64,000 nt of DNA from Pseudomonas fluorescens (GCF_902497855.1 NZ_CABVHU010000015.1:62001-126000); one strand, 5' to 3'; numbered from the stretch's first letter, positions 26,284 to 34,976 are shown. Notes: generated by a model not told the origin, from the letters alone. Program-made: numbers and translations.

Positions 26284-27279
26284 TTACTTCGCGACCTTGC
26301 CCAAAACCCGCAGGCGGCTCACACCACCATCCGGGAACACGTTCAGGCGGATGTGGGTGATCGGGCCCAGCGCCTTGATCTGCTCGGCGAAGGTGTGTTC
26401 GGCGTGCATCTCCAGTTTCTGCGCCGGCAGCAGTTCGCGCCAGAACAGCGATTGGGTTTCGATCTGGCTGTCGGTGCCGCCCTTGACGAACGCGCCCTGG
26501 ATCGAGCAAGTGTCCGGGTAGTTGCCCTTGAAGTGCAGGGTGTCGACGATGACTTTTTCGATCTCGCCGGCATGACCCAGCGCGACGATTACCCAGTCAT
26601 TGCCTGGCGTACGACGGCGTGCGGTTTCCCAGCCGTCGCCCATGTTGATGCCGCGGCCCGGGTTGAGAATGTTGCTCATGCGCCCGAAGTGTTCGTCGGA
26701 GCAGGCGAGGGCGCGGCCACCGTTGAGGGCTGCAGCCAGGTCGACTTGCTCGTTGTCACCGATAGCGGACCAGTCGCGGAACGGAATGCCGTACACGCGC
26801 AGACGGGCCACGCCGCCATCCGGGTAGATGTTGAAACGCAGGTGGCTGAAGGCCTTGTCATTGCTGATTTCGTGGTAGTGGTGGCTGTTGCCCTGCAGCT
26901 CGACGGCGGACAGCACTTCAGTCCACTGGGTGTTATCGTCCGGCTCGCCCGAGGCCAGGAAGCAGGCTTCCAGGGAGGCAGACGGCGGGAAGTTGCCGGT
27001 GAAGAATGAAGTGTCGATGTCCACGCCTTTGATCGAGCCCGGTACGCCCAGGCGGATCACGGCGCTGTCGTAGCCTTCGAAGCGCTTGCGGCGCGACTCC
27101 CAGCCGTCCATCCACTTGCCGTTGTCATCGAACACGCCCTCCTTCCACTCAGCCGGGGTCGGCTGGAACAGGCGGTTTGCATCAGCGAACCAGTCATCGG
27201 TGACCGAGATGATTTTGGTGCCCAGGCGGGCGTCGGCCAGGTTGACGAACTTCTCGAAAGGTACGGCGTAAGCTTTCAT
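26284..27279 (-). CDS. alc: Allantoicase
   Basis: A 331-residue allantoicase made of two similar jelly-roll halves, seen here as paired motifs (SIKGVDIDTSFFTGNFPPSAS in the first half, EIEKVIVDTLHFKGNYPDTCS in the second; also GWESRRKR and GWETARRR). It hydrolyses allantoate to ureidoglycolate and urea. AGAAGA precedes the ATG. The gene is downstream of uraD and puuE on the same strand. Confidence 0.95.
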   Translation of the reverse strand: MKAYAVPFEKFVNLADARLGTKIISVTDDWFADANRLFQPTPAEWKEGVFDDNGKWMDGWESRRKRFEGYDSAVIRLGVPGSIKGVDIDTSFFTGNFPPSASLEACFLASGEPDDNTQWTEVLSAVELQGNSHHYHEISNDKAFSHLRFNIYPDGGVARLRVYGIPFRDWSAIGDNEQVDLAAALNGGRALACSDEHFGRMSNILNPGRGINMGDGWETARRRTPGNDWVIVALGHAGEIEKVIVDTLHFKGNYPDTCSIQGAFVKGGTDSQIETQSLFWRELLPAQKLEMHAEHTFAEQIKALGPITHIRLNVFPDGGVSRLRVLGKVAK

Positions 27280-27366
27280 TCTTCTAGTCTGCCTTTTATT
27301 AGTTGGCTTGGGATGCTTGCAGGGCCCGGGGCGTCATTTGCGTTCATCAACGTCGGGCCAGGCTTG

Positions 27367-27882
27367 CTATAGGGTCAGTAATCGGAACAGGGCAATCTTG
27401 TTGATCTGCGCCAGCGCGCATTTGAACTCGGTGTCTTCCGGGTTGTGAATGCGCGTTTCGAACGCCGCGAGGATCTGATGCCGGTTGCTGCCTTTTACCG
27501 CCATGATGAAGGGAAACCTGAACTTGGCCTTGTAGGCGTCGTTCAGCTCGGTGAAGCGAGAAAACTCTTCGGCCGTGCATTGGTGAATACCCGCGCCAGA
27601 CTGTTCTTCCGTACTGGCTGCGGTAAGTTGGCCCTGGACGGCAGCTTTGCCGGCCAGGTCCGGGTGAGCGTTGATCAAAGCCAGCTGGCTTTCGTGATCG
27701 GCGCTCAACAGGATGTCGCTCATGCGCTGGTGCAGGGTTTCGATCTGGTCGATCGAAGCGTCCTGGCCCAGGTCGAAGGCCTTCTCGGCCACCCATGGCG
27801 AATGTTCGTAGATGTCGGCGAAGGCGGCGACAAACGCATCGCGGCTCAGGGTCGATGGCTTCAGGGTTTGAAACTGGCTCAT
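27367..27882 (-). CDS. uraD: OHCU decarboxylase
   Basis: A 171-residue 2-oxo-4-hydroxy-4-carboxy-5-ureidoimidazoline decarboxylase. The conserved blocks are LINAHPDLAGKAA near residue 67 (catalytic His), SRFTELNDAYKAKFRFPF and RIHNPEDTEF. It forms S-allantoin from OHCU. The ATG at 27882 overlaps the puuE stop as ATGA, so the pair is translationally coupled. Confidence 0.95.
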   Translation of the reverse strand: MSQFQTLKPSTLSRDAFVAAFADIYEHSPWVAEKAFDLGQDASIDQIETLHQRMSDILLSADHESQLALINAHPDLAGKAAVQGQLTAASTEEQSGAGIHQCTAEEFSRFTELNDAYKAKFRFPFIMAVKGSNRHQILAAFETRIHNPEDTEFKCALAQINKIALFRLLTL

Positions 27883-28805
27883 TTCGCCGCCCCTTGGTAC
27901 GGGTGGGTTTCGTGCCAGTGGCGAGCAATGTCGACACGACGGCTGAACCACACCTGTTCATGACTTTTAGCGTATTCGATAAAGCGCTTGAGCGAAGCCA
28001 GGCGCGCCGGACGGCCGATCAGGCGGCAGTGCAGGCCGATCGACAACATCTTCGGTGCTTCGGCGCCTTCGGCATACAGCACGTCGAATGCGTCCTTGAG
28101 GTATTCGAAGAAATCGTCGCCCTTGTTGAACCCCTGGACCTGGGTAAAGCGCATGTCGTTGGTGTCCAGGGTGTACGGGATCACCAGGTGCGGCTTGCCG
28201 GTCGGGTTGTTCGGTTCCCAGTAGGGCAGGTCGTCGTCGTAGGTGTCGCAGTCGTAGAGGAAACCGCCTTCTTCCATCACCAGGCGACGGGTGTTCGGGC
28301 CGGTGCGGCCGGTGTACCAGCCCAGCGGCCGCTCGCCGGTGATTTCGGTGAGCACGCGGATCGCTTCGAGCATGTGCTCGCGTTCCTGGGCTTCGTCCAT
28401 GTACTGGTAGTCGATCCAGCGATAGCCGTGGCTGCAGATCTCGTGGCCGGCATCGACCATGGCGCGGATCACGTCCGGGTGACGCTGGGCGGCCATGGCC
28501 ACGGCGAAGACGGTCAGCGGGATGTCGAATTCCTTGAACAGTTTCAGAATCCGCCAGACGCCGGCACGGCTGCCATACTCGTACAGGGATTCCATGCTCA
28601 TGTTGCGAGCGCCTTGCAGCGGCTGCGCCGAGACCATTTCCGAGAGGAAGGCTTCGGATTCCTTGTCGCCGTGCAGGATATTGCGCTCGCCACCTTCCTC
28701 GTAATTGAGGACGAAGGACAGGGCGATACGGGCGTTGCCCGGCCAGTGTGGGTGAGGAGGGTTACTGCCGTAACCGATCAGGTCGCGTGGATAGTCAGCG
28801 CTCAC
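27879..28805 (-). CDS. puuE: Allantoinase PuuE (polysaccharide-deacetylase-like)
   Basis: A 308-residue metal-independent-type allantoinase of the NodB/polysaccharide deacetylase superfamily, as in Pseudomonas PuuE. Characteristic segments are MSADYPRDLIGYGSNPPHPHWP, NYEEGGERN, ICSHGYRWIDYQ and GWYTGRTGPNTRRLV. It opens the hydantoin ring of allantoin to give allantoate. It is the promoter-proximal gene of the minus-strand set and is divergent from uraH. Confidence 0.95.
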   Translation of the reverse strand: MSADYPRDLIGYGSNPPHPHWPGNARIALSFVLNYEEGGERNILHGDKESEAFLSEMVSAQPLQGARNMSMESLYEYGSRAGVWRILKLFKEFDIPLTVFAVAMAAQRHPDVIRAMVDAGHEICSHGYRWIDYQYMDEAQEREHMLEAIRVLTEITGERPLGWYTGRTGPNTRRLVMEEGGFLYDCDTYDDDLPYWEPNNPTGKPHLVIPYTLDTNDMRFTQVQGFNKGDDFFEYLKDAFDVLYAEGAEAPKMLSIGLHCRLIGRPARLASLKRFIEYAKSHEQVWFSRRVDIARHWHETHPYQGAAK

Positions 28806-28891
28806 TGCAGTCTTCCTTCTTGTTCGTGTTGACAGGTTGTGTGACAGCCCTGGTGTTGGGGTGACAGGCCGGTGTCACAGCGATGGAATGA

Positions 28892-28901
28892 TTGTATACA
28901 A
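28892..28901. promoter_or_regulatory. Palindromic operator candidate, puuE side
   Basis: A perfect 10-base palindrome TTGTATACAA in the 421-base divergent region between puuE and uraH. The same sequence occurs upstream of azgA. The TGTnnACA spacing resembles operators of FadR-type GntR repressors; the regulator itself is not in this window. Confidence 0.5.
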
Positions 28902-29085
28902 CTTTATATCGACATTGTAAGCCTGTTTTTTCGCATATTTCGCTAACGGTCATCATAGCTTGAGGTTGCAAGAAACCTGCCCGATCGGTCAGCTAATGGA
29001 TAGAAGGTCCTTTTGTTTCATGGTGCGAAGGCTGATTCGCAGGCAATCCAGGAATGGCGGGGGTAGGGCAAAAATGTCATTTTTA

Positions 29086-29095
29086 TTGTGTACAA
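29086..29095. promoter_or_regulatory. Palindromic operator candidate, uraH side
   Basis: TTGTGTACAA, one base different from the operator 194 bases away, set in the wider near-palindrome ATTGTGTACAAT. It lies about 130 bases before the uraH start, in the AT-rich part of the intergenic region. Confidence 0.45.
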
Positions 29096-29226
29096 TTTTT
29101 TGTAAAAGTGTCTTAATCGATGCCTCGCCGCAGCGTTTCGTGCTCCGAACCGCTGCGGTCTCCTTTTCAACTGACTTCGGGAGGCGCGAGGCCTGACTGC
29201 TCCATGCAGCCAGGCGCGCAGAATCA

Positions 29227-29580
29227 ATGGGACGTTTGACTACACACATTTTAGACGCTGCACACGGTTGCCCGGGCAGCTCGATCAAGGTCGAGCTGTA
29301 CCGCGTTGAAGGCTCGCAGCTGGAACTGGTCGCCACCGCGATCACTAACAGCGACGGCCGTGTCGATGCACCGCTGCTGCAGGGCGACGACTACCGCTCC
29401 GGGGTCTACCAGGTTCAATTCCATGCAGGCGACTACTACCGCGCCCGGGGCGTGCAGCTTCCGGAACCGGCGTTTCTGGATGTGGTGGTGCTGCGGTTTG
29501 GCATCTCTGCCGAGCAGGATCACTACCACGTGCCGTTGCTGATCTCGCCCTACAGCTATTCCACGTACCGCGGCAGCTGA
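29227..29580 (+). CDS. uraH: 5-Hydroxyisourate hydrolase (transthyretin-like)
   Basis: A 117-residue transthyretin-related protein with the N-terminal LTTHILDAAHGCPG motif (catalytic His), FHAGDYYRARG and the diagnostic C-terminal YRGS. It hydrolyses 5-hydroxyisourate to OHCU, between PuuD and UraD. It is the only pathway gene on the plus strand here and is followed by a strong terminator. No clear Shine-Dalgarno sequence precedes its ATG. Confidence 0.95.
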   Translation: MGRLTTHILDAAHGCPGSSIKVELYRVEGSQLELVATAITNSDGRVDAPLLQGDDYRSGVYQVQFHAGDYYRARGVQLPEPAFLDVVVLRFGISAEQDHYHVPLLISPYSYSTYRGS

Positions 29581-29639
29581 TCCCCCAAGCAGCTGCCTCA
29601 CCCTGGAAGCGACTGCGCATATAGCTTCTTTGGTCTTTC

Positions 29640-29667
29640 GCCCGCTCACACTGCGGGCTTTTTTTTG
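29640..29667 (+). terminator. Intrinsic terminator after uraH
   Basis: The stem GCCCGC / GCGGGC with a TCACACT loop is followed by eight T, 60 bases after the uraH stop. Confidence 0.88.
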
Positions 29668-29744
29668 CGCGTCCAATGGCTTTGCAGGCGACGTTCCAGT
29701 GGTGAGTCGGCGGGACCTGGATCGGGCCATTTCTTACCAGACCC

Positions 29745-32117
29745 CTACAGGCTCTGGGCCGCCTGCATGGCGCTCCTGTTTATCGCTAATAAATAATCGC
29801 CTTTGGCCATGTTTGTGCTTTTGCCTGTAGGGTTGCTGTCCCTCGATTTTTTGAAAGTGTGGAATCCCAAGGTATTGAAAGCCGTCTCCTTCTGAGGTGA
29901 GTAAGCGTTGGTAATAATCACTTTCGCGCCGTTTTTACTCAGGGGCATTACGTGCTTTTCAATTTTTGTTATGAAGGCCTCCACGGATAAATGGGTGTCG
30001 CTGAAATGGCCGCTTAAAATGATTAAATCGTTTTTGTTTTTGCTTTCGTCACGCAAGCTATCCAATAGCGTCCACCCGTCCTCGTTCGCGACATGGGTGG
30101 GGTGCTTTGCGCTTGCATGAAGGTGGCTGATGTAATTGATGTGATTGATGTTCGCCAGTCCGCCGGAAAATAATTTGACTGTCGGGCCGTCTGTTAACAT
30201 CATGGAAACAGGGAAATGCAAGCTATGGTTTCCGGTGTTTATCTTTTTTATTTCAACAATGCTGGTGTTGCGCTGGTTGTTGTTTTGAGTGATATAAAAT
30301 ACTGCCGCCAGAAAGGCTTTTTCGTTAGCAGTGGGAGGGGGGAGGCTGATGACGAGCTCATCGCCTTGTAATTGAGCGCTCACAGAAGCTCTTCGGGTGG
30401 GCGGGTCACTGATGACCAATTCTCCGTTTTTCAATTCAACGACAACGTCCACGACCTCGTTGAAGTAATTCTTTACCGCATCACGAAAATTCTTGACGGG
30501 TTCGGTCTTGACGAATGCCTGGCTGTCTTGTTTGCTTTTAAATTTTATCGAGAGGTTAACAGGATTGAACTCAAAACCATATTGCTTGCCCAACGCAACC
30601 AAATCCTCTTTAATGGAATCAATGTAGTACTTTACCCGGTCAGGCTGTTGGATGATTTCCTTTTGGCTCCATGAAATAAGTGGGTTGATATCATTTATTA
30701 GCATATCTCCTTCGAACCCTACGGCCCTGGCGTAATTGGCATAAAAGCCTGAGCCCGCCATGGGTTCGATAATGCGTTGAATAGCGGCCTGGCCATTTGA
30801 TTGTTGATTGACAAGGTCGGCGATCAGTCCGCCGTCGATGGTTGTTACTTCAGTGACCACTTGACCTGGTAACTTGAAAAAGGCTAGCGAATGGAGGTCG
30901 ATTTTCATCCCCCATTGAGTAAACGTCTCTATTTTCAGTTTGATATTGTCAGCGCTGGTCGCTGCTTTCAATAACGCAGAACCCCGCTCAAGAAGCGCTT
31001 TGTAGTGGGGCATGCGGCCTACTTCACTCGTGAACGGGTAAAAAGGATTCTGCGAAGTCCATGAGTTCTTTTCCAATCTGAATTTTGCTGCATGCCTGGA
31101 ATGGCGTAAGGCGAACGGCTGAATGGCGCCCCCCGCGTTCGGCTGCCACCTGCCATTCCAGACCGTATCCGGGTCTGAAGGGCCGGGCTGGGTAACGGTG
31201 TGCACAGTGTCGACGGGTTGCTCAAGGCGTGGGCGCTTGCCGGGTCCTGGGCTGGCTTCTTCGATCCGCCACTGCATCGTCCTTCCGATTCTTTCCAGTA
31301 CGGGGCCATCGGGGATCAGCACCCTGGCGGTCGTCGCCTGGTATCTCCCGTCCCCTGTGGGCACGACCATGACAGTAGTGCCGTTCTCAAGATCGACATA
31401 TATCCTCTCGATAGTGTCTCGACGAGTCGCTGTGTCTCGACGAATTCCGTTGGTGTCTGGCGTCGTCAGGGACTTGGCGTATGCTCTTGGAATGATCAAC
31501 TCGTTGAGGCTTACAGGTTGTCCGAGCTCAGGAGAAGGTTCGTTTTCGCCTGTTTTCGTCGGACGAGAACCGGCGTTCTTTTTTCGCCATAGTGGTTTAC
31601 CTTCGATTTTCTCCAGCACCATAAGGTGTGCCGATGCCGTCTTGATTTCGTATTGGCCGTTTGGGTTTATCCGAATAAGCACATCACCGATGTCTTCCAT
31701 GTGAGCATACAACGAGCCGTCACGACTGCGTGAGATTCCAGAATTATCAATGAGTACCAGGTCGTCGCCGAGCGCGGGCCTGTAAATATGCATGTCGTCG
31801 GGGAACTCTGGCGAAGAGCGCCCAAGAACCGGAAGATCGGTAATCATGATTGCGGATTTTGAAGGTGGATCGATGTCTGCCGAAAGTTCGCGGGGCAGTG
31901 TCTCGGACGTTGTATCCCTTCCCGGCCAGTGAAAATCAGGCTGTTCGGTAGTGGTCCGGTTACCGGAGGGTTGAATAGTCTCCGAAGGAACTCTCGTCGT
32001 AGTCGAAGTGCCGCCAGATGAATCGGAATCGGGCGTTTTAATTTTTACCGGTGGCTTGGCCATTTGTTGTAGTCCAATAGATTGCGAGATAGTCGGTGTG
32101 CGCGTGAAGGGAGTCAT
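29745..32117 (-). CDS. Large protein with degenerate D12/Dam-like methyltransferase region; possible effector or toxin
   Basis: A 790-residue protein of unknown function. Residues 1-95 are Ser/Thr/Pro-rich and look disordered. Two similar segments (about 136-180 and 239-287) share the pattern Y-x-x-[LM]-E ... G-x-Y ... VLE-[KR]-I ... W. Residues 449-482 (EPMAGSGFYA, then NDINPLI) resemble motifs I and II of D12-class adenine methyltransferases such as Dam. The C-terminal part also parallels that fold (VIITNAYSPQKETAFNTLGFHTFKKSR), but where DPPY is expected the protein reads LSGHFSDTHL. The gene is visibly AT-richer than its neighbours and sits inside the purine locus. The upstream repeats recall large Pseudomonas toxins, from memory only. 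Confidence 0.6.
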   Translation of the reverse strand: MTPFTRTPTISQSIGLQQMAKPPVKIKTPDSDSSGGTSTTTRVPSETIQPSGNRTTTEQPDFHWPGRDTTSETLPRELSADIDPPSKSAIMITDLPVLGRSSPEFPDDMHIYRPALGDDLVLIDNSGISRSRDGSLYAHMEDIGDVLIRINPNGQYEIKTASAHLMVLEKIEGKPLWRKKNAGSRPTKTGENEPSPELGQPVSLNELIIPRAYAKSLTTPDTNGIRRDTATRRDTIERIYVDLENGTTVMVVPTGDGRYQATTARVLIPDGPVLERIGRTMQWRIEEASPGPGKRPRLEQPVDTVHTVTQPGPSDPDTVWNGRWQPNAGGAIQPFALRHSRHAAKFRLEKNSWTSQNPFYPFTSEVGRMPHYKALLERGSALLKAATSADNIKLKIETFTQWGMKIDLHSLAFFKLPGQVVTEVTTIDGGLIADLVNQQSNGQAAIQRIIEPMAGSGFYANYARAVGFEGDMLINDINPLISWSQKEIIQQPDRVKYYIDSIKEDLVALGKQYGFEFNPVNLSIKFKSKQDSQAFVKTEPVKNFRDAVKNYFNEVVDVVVELKNGELVISDPPTRRASVSAQLQGDELVISLPPPTANEKAFLAAVFYITQNNNQRNTSIVEIKKINTGNHSLHFPVSMMLTDGPTVKLFSGGLANINHINYISHLHASAKHPTHVANEDGWTLLDSLRDESKNKNDLIILSGHFSDTHLSVEAFITKIEKHVMPLSKNGAKVIITNAYSPQKETAFNTLGFHTFKKSRDSNPTGKSTNMAKGDYLLAINRSAMQAAQSL

Positions 32118-32459
32118 GATTCAAGAAAATATGAGCAGGTATTTTCTGAATACGGCTCGATATACCCGAATGTGGTCAACATTCAAGAATTCACTCGCTT
32201 TCTATCAGAATGGCGAAGTGTCAGCAGATCGAAGTATAAATATATATGACGTTGTTTCTATGTGTTGCGGGTTTTCCGCAAAAAAGAACTGTATGTCGCG
32301 GGGTTGTTGCATCGGTAAAGAGCGGCGCGCCAGTAACAGGCTATGGATATAACACCCGATGCATGAGGCAGGGGGGGGTAGCTATTGGCGGGGGTCTGCC
32401 CTCCTGAATGATTTCGCGAATCAGGAGGGCAGCAGGGAAGAGGAGCTGTAATTAGGGTC
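32118..32459. other. AT-rich gene-free gap
   Basis: About 340 bases with no supportable gene between the Dam-like gene start and the LysE-family stop. It holds a short hairpin (TGCGG-gtttt-CCGCA near 32267), a run of eight G near 32371 and the inverted repeat listed separately at 32396-32432. Confidence 0.6.
32396..32432 (-). terminator. Perfect 12-bp inverted repeat, possible terminator
   Basis: Arms CTGCCCTCCTGA (32396-32407) and TCAGGAGGGCAG (32421-32432) flank a 13-base loop, 28 bases beyond the LysE-family stop. No T-run follows, so termination would not be a classical intrinsic one. Confidence 0.4.
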
Positions 32460-33089
32460 TCAGTGACTACTGAGCAAGGAAGCGGCACCCGCACCCCCGA
32501 ACAATCCGGCACTGATCCGGTTGAACCAGCTTTGCCCCTTGCCGCTGCGCAGATACCGCGCCGCACCATGCGCCCCCAGCCCATAGGCCAATTTGCACAG
32601 CAGATCCAGCACGGTCCAGGTCGCGATCATCACCAGCAACTGCGGCAGGAACGGTTGTTCGGCGCTCAAGAACTGCGGCAGGAACGCGGCGAAGAACAGA
32701 ATGTCTTTCGGATTACTGGCACCTAACACAAACGCGCGCCCGAACAGGGCACGGAAACGCGGCACCGGCGCGGCCTGGGGCACTTCAGCGCCTACCGAGG
32801 GTTGGCGCGATTGCTGCCAGCTCTGCCAGCCGAGGTAGAACAGGTACAGCGCGCCGACGATCTTCAGGGCGCTGAACAACTGTTCCGATGCGAGCAACAA
32901 CGCGCCCAGCCCCAGCGCCGAAGCACTGAGCAAGCAGATCGACGCAAACACGCCACCCAGAAATGCCGGGTAGGAACGGCGCAGGCCGTAATTCAGGCTG
33001 TTGCTGATCATCAGCAACGACAGTGGCCCCGGGATCAGGATCACCACCAGCGCAGCGCCGCTGAACAGCAGCCAGGTTTCCAGACTCAT
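32460..33089 (-). CDS. LysE/RhtB-family amino-acid exporter
   Basis: A 209-residue inner-membrane protein with about six hydrophobic helices. The family N-terminus is MSLETWLLFSGAALVVILIPGP, with the conserved PGP, and the ASNPKDILFFAAFLPQF block lies near residue 135. Relatives export homoserine, threonine, leucine or other small amino acids. GGAGGAAAG precedes the ATG at 33089. It is downstream of azgA on the same strand, with a hairpin between. Confidence 0.9.
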   Translation of the reverse strand: MSLETWLLFSGAALVVILIPGPLSLLMISNSLNYGLRRSYPAFLGGVFASICLLSASALGLGALLLASEQLFSALKIVGALYLFYLGWQSWQQSRQPSVGAEVPQAAPVPRFRALFGRAFVLGASNPKDILFFAAFLPQFLSAEQPFLPQLLVMIATWTVLDLLCKLAYGLGAHGAARYLRSGKGQSWFNRISAGLFGGAGAASLLSSH

Positions 33090-33108
33090 CACTTTCCTCC
33101 ATTTGCAC

Positions 33109-33133
33109 AAAAGCCTCACCCGACGGGGTGAGG
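33109..33133 (-). terminator. Hairpin terminator after azgA
   Basis: On the minus strand AGCCTCACCCC-GTC-GGGTGAGGCT is followed by TTTTG, 22 bases after the permease stop. It probably separates azgA from the LysE-family gene. Confidence 0.65.
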
Positions 33134-33154
33134 CTGGTTCGATGCGTTTACGGC

Positions 33155-34504
33155 TTACAAGAAAACGAACTTGGCGATGAAGATCGCGCAGAGCACCCAC
33201 AAACTGATGGAAATTTCCTTGTGCTTGCCGGTACAGGCTTTCAGCACCACATACGTGATAAAGCCCAGCGCGATGCCGTCGGCGACCGAAAAGGTCAGGG
33301 GCATCATGATCGCGGTAACGATCGCCGGAATGCTGTCGGTCGCCTCGTCCCATTCGATGTGCGCCATGCCGCCCATCATCAACATTGCCACATAGATCAG
33401 GGCACCGGCGGTGGCATACGCGGGGATCATGCCAGCCAACGGGGCGAAAAACATGGCTGCAATAAATAACACACCTACGGTCACGGCGGTAAGACCAGTC
33501 CGACCACCTGCCGCTACACCCGCGGCACTTTCCACGTAGCTGGTGACGGGTGGAACACCGACCACAGCACCGAATACGCTGGAAGCACTGTCGGCTTTCA
33601 GGGCGCGGGAGAGGTTTTCGATCTTGCCGTCGGCGTTCACCAGGCCGGCGCGCTGGGCCACGCCCATCAAGGTGCCGGCGGTATCGAACATGTGCACGAA
33701 GAGGAATGCCAACACCACACTGATCATGCTGATGTTGAACACGCCGGCGACGTCCATGGCCATCCAGGTCGGTGCCAGGCTCGGCGGGGCCGACATGATG
33801 CCCTCGTAGTGCACCAGCCCCAGGCCCCAACCGGCCAGGGTCACGGTGATGATGCTGATCAGGATCGCGCCGAACACCTTGTGGTAGCTGAGCACCGCAA
33901 TCATCAGGAAGCAGATGGCAGCCAGCAACGGACCCGGTTCGCGCAGGGAGCCGAGCTTGATCAGGGTGGCTGGGCTGTCAACGACGATGCCGGCGGTTTT
34001 CAGACCGATCAGCCCCAGGAACAAGCCCACACCGGCGCCCATGGCATAGCGCAGACTCACGGGGATGCTGTTGAGCAGCCATTCGCGAATCCGGGAAAAG
34101 GTCAGGAACATGAACAACACGCCGGAAACGAATACCGCACCCAGGGCCGTTTCCCAGTTGTAGCCCATGGTGCCGACCACGGTGTAGGTGAAGAAGGCGT
34201 TCAGGCCCATGCCCGGCGCCAGGCCGACCGGCCAGTTGGCGTACAGGCCCATCAACAGGCAGCCCAGCGCGGCGGCGATGCAGGTAGCAACGAATGCGGC
34301 GCCGTGATCGATCCCGGCGTCGGCCATGATGTTGGGGTTGACGAAGATTATGTACGCCATGGTAATGAAGGTCGTCAGACCGGCGATCAGCTCGGTCTTC
34401 ACCGTGGTGCCATGCAAGCTGAGTTTGAAGATGCGCTCCAGCCAGCCGTTGCGTATCGGCGGCGAGAGTTCCAGGGTCGAGGCTTCGGATTTGCGGCTTT
34501 CCAC
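33155..34504 (-). CDS. AzgA-family adenine/guanine/hypoxanthine permease
   Basis: A 449-residue polytopic transporter of the AzgA subgroup (E. coli GhxP/AdeP, B. subtilis PbuG). Signatures are TTFITMAYIIFVNP near residue 45, GLAPGMGLNAFFTY, LFVHMFDTAGTL and VGVPPVTSYVESAAGV. It imports purine bases with protons, feeding the same catabolic route as the urate genes. A TTGTATACAA palindrome 130 bases upstream links it to the puuE-uraH region. Confidence 0.92.
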   Translation of the reverse strand: MESRKSEASTLELSPPIRNGWLERIFKLSLHGTTVKTELIAGLTTFITMAYIIFVNPNIMADAGIDHGAAFVATCIAAALGCLLMGLYANWPVGLAPGMGLNAFFTYTVVGTMGYNWETALGAVFVSGVLFMFLTFSRIREWLLNSIPVSLRYAMGAGVGLFLGLIGLKTAGIVVDSPATLIKLGSLREPGPLLAAICFLMIAVLSYHKVFGAILISIITVTLAGWGLGLVHYEGIMSAPPSLAPTWMAMDVAGVFNISMISVVLAFLFVHMFDTAGTLMGVAQRAGLVNADGKIENLSRALKADSASSVFGAVVGVPPVTSYVESAAGVAAGGRTGLTAVTVGVLFIAAMFFAPLAGMIPAYATAGALIYVAMLMMGGMAHIEWDEATDSIPAIVTAIMMPLTFSVADGIALGFITYVVLKACTGKHKEISISLWVLCAIFIAKFVFL

Positions 34505-34633
34505 AGCGAGTACTCCTCAAGAGTTTTATTGTTATTTCCAGGGCAGGACCCATGAGGGTGGCAGCGGCCCTTTGAGGTGCTTGCAAAATTGTTGACCGCC
34601 TGGTCAAGAACTCGCACGAAGTGGATTATGCTT

Positions 34634-34643
34634 TTGTATACAA
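34634..34643. promoter_or_regulatory. Palindromic operator candidate upstream of azgA
   Basis: TTGTATACAA, identical to the site at 28892-28901, within the longer palindrome TTTGTATACAAA. A degenerate relative, TTTGTAGACGAAA, begins at 34667. Both lie upstream of the permease start at 34504. Confidence 0.5.
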
Positions 34644-34714
34644 ATAAAGCAAATAATGTTTTTGATTTTGTAGACGAAAAGTTTGGTAATTGGGATATAT
34701 GCGCGCCTGGCAGC

Positions 34715-34755
34715 GTTCGCGGGCAGGTCGAATCGTCGCACCGTCGCTCCCACGG
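34715..34755. repeat. Decayed REP element
   Basis: The string gttcgcgggcaggtcg followed by accgtcgctcccacggg keeps both ends of the GCAAGCCTCGCTCC-type REP, with a substituted and lengthened centre. Confidence 0.55.
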
Positions 34756-34800
34756 GAGATTAGTTTGGTGAAGGATATTTTTGGCGGTGGTGCGTCAGGC

Positions 34801-34866
34801 TCAGGCGGCGAACGCGCCTGAGGGGAGGGCAGAAACGAATAAACCGGCGCAGGGGCCGGTTTATTT
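34801..34866 (+). terminator. Two adjacent hairpins, second terminator-like, with no gene before it
   Basis: The first hairpin is TCAGGCG / CGCCTGA at 34801-34821. The second is AAACCGGC-GCAGGG-GCCGGTTT at 34840-34861, followed by ATTTTTG on the plus strand. No plus-strand gene precedes it for several kilobases. It may end a small RNA, or act on the minus strand for the thioredoxin-fold gene at 35001. Confidence 0.55.
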
Positions 34867-34897
34867 TTGTCTGGAGATGCGCGGTGTTTTTGCCGGC

Positions 34898-34976
34898 CTC
34901 TTCGCTGGCAAGCCAGCTCCTACGGGATTTGGCGAGCGCTACCGTTCATTGTAGGAGCCGGCTTGCCGGCGAAGGC
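34898..34976. repeat. REPIN (inverted REP pair)
   Basis: An inverted REP pair, left arm of the CTGGCAAGCCAGC type and right arm of the GCCGGCTTGCCGGC type, just after the stop of the thioredoxin-fold gene. Confidence 0.9.

Noticed and set aside
30388..30415. SDPP in the Dam-like protein (about residues 570-573) as the catalytic DPPY motif
   Set aside because: It is followed by Thr-Arg-Arg and not an aromatic residue, and it lies before, not after, the segment that parallels the recognition domain. The true motif IV position appears to read SGHF.
33090..33830. Upstream extension of the LysE-family frame by about 250 codons
   Set aside because: It runs through the azgA gene in another frame and lacks family sequence; the real start with GGAGGAAAG is at 33089.
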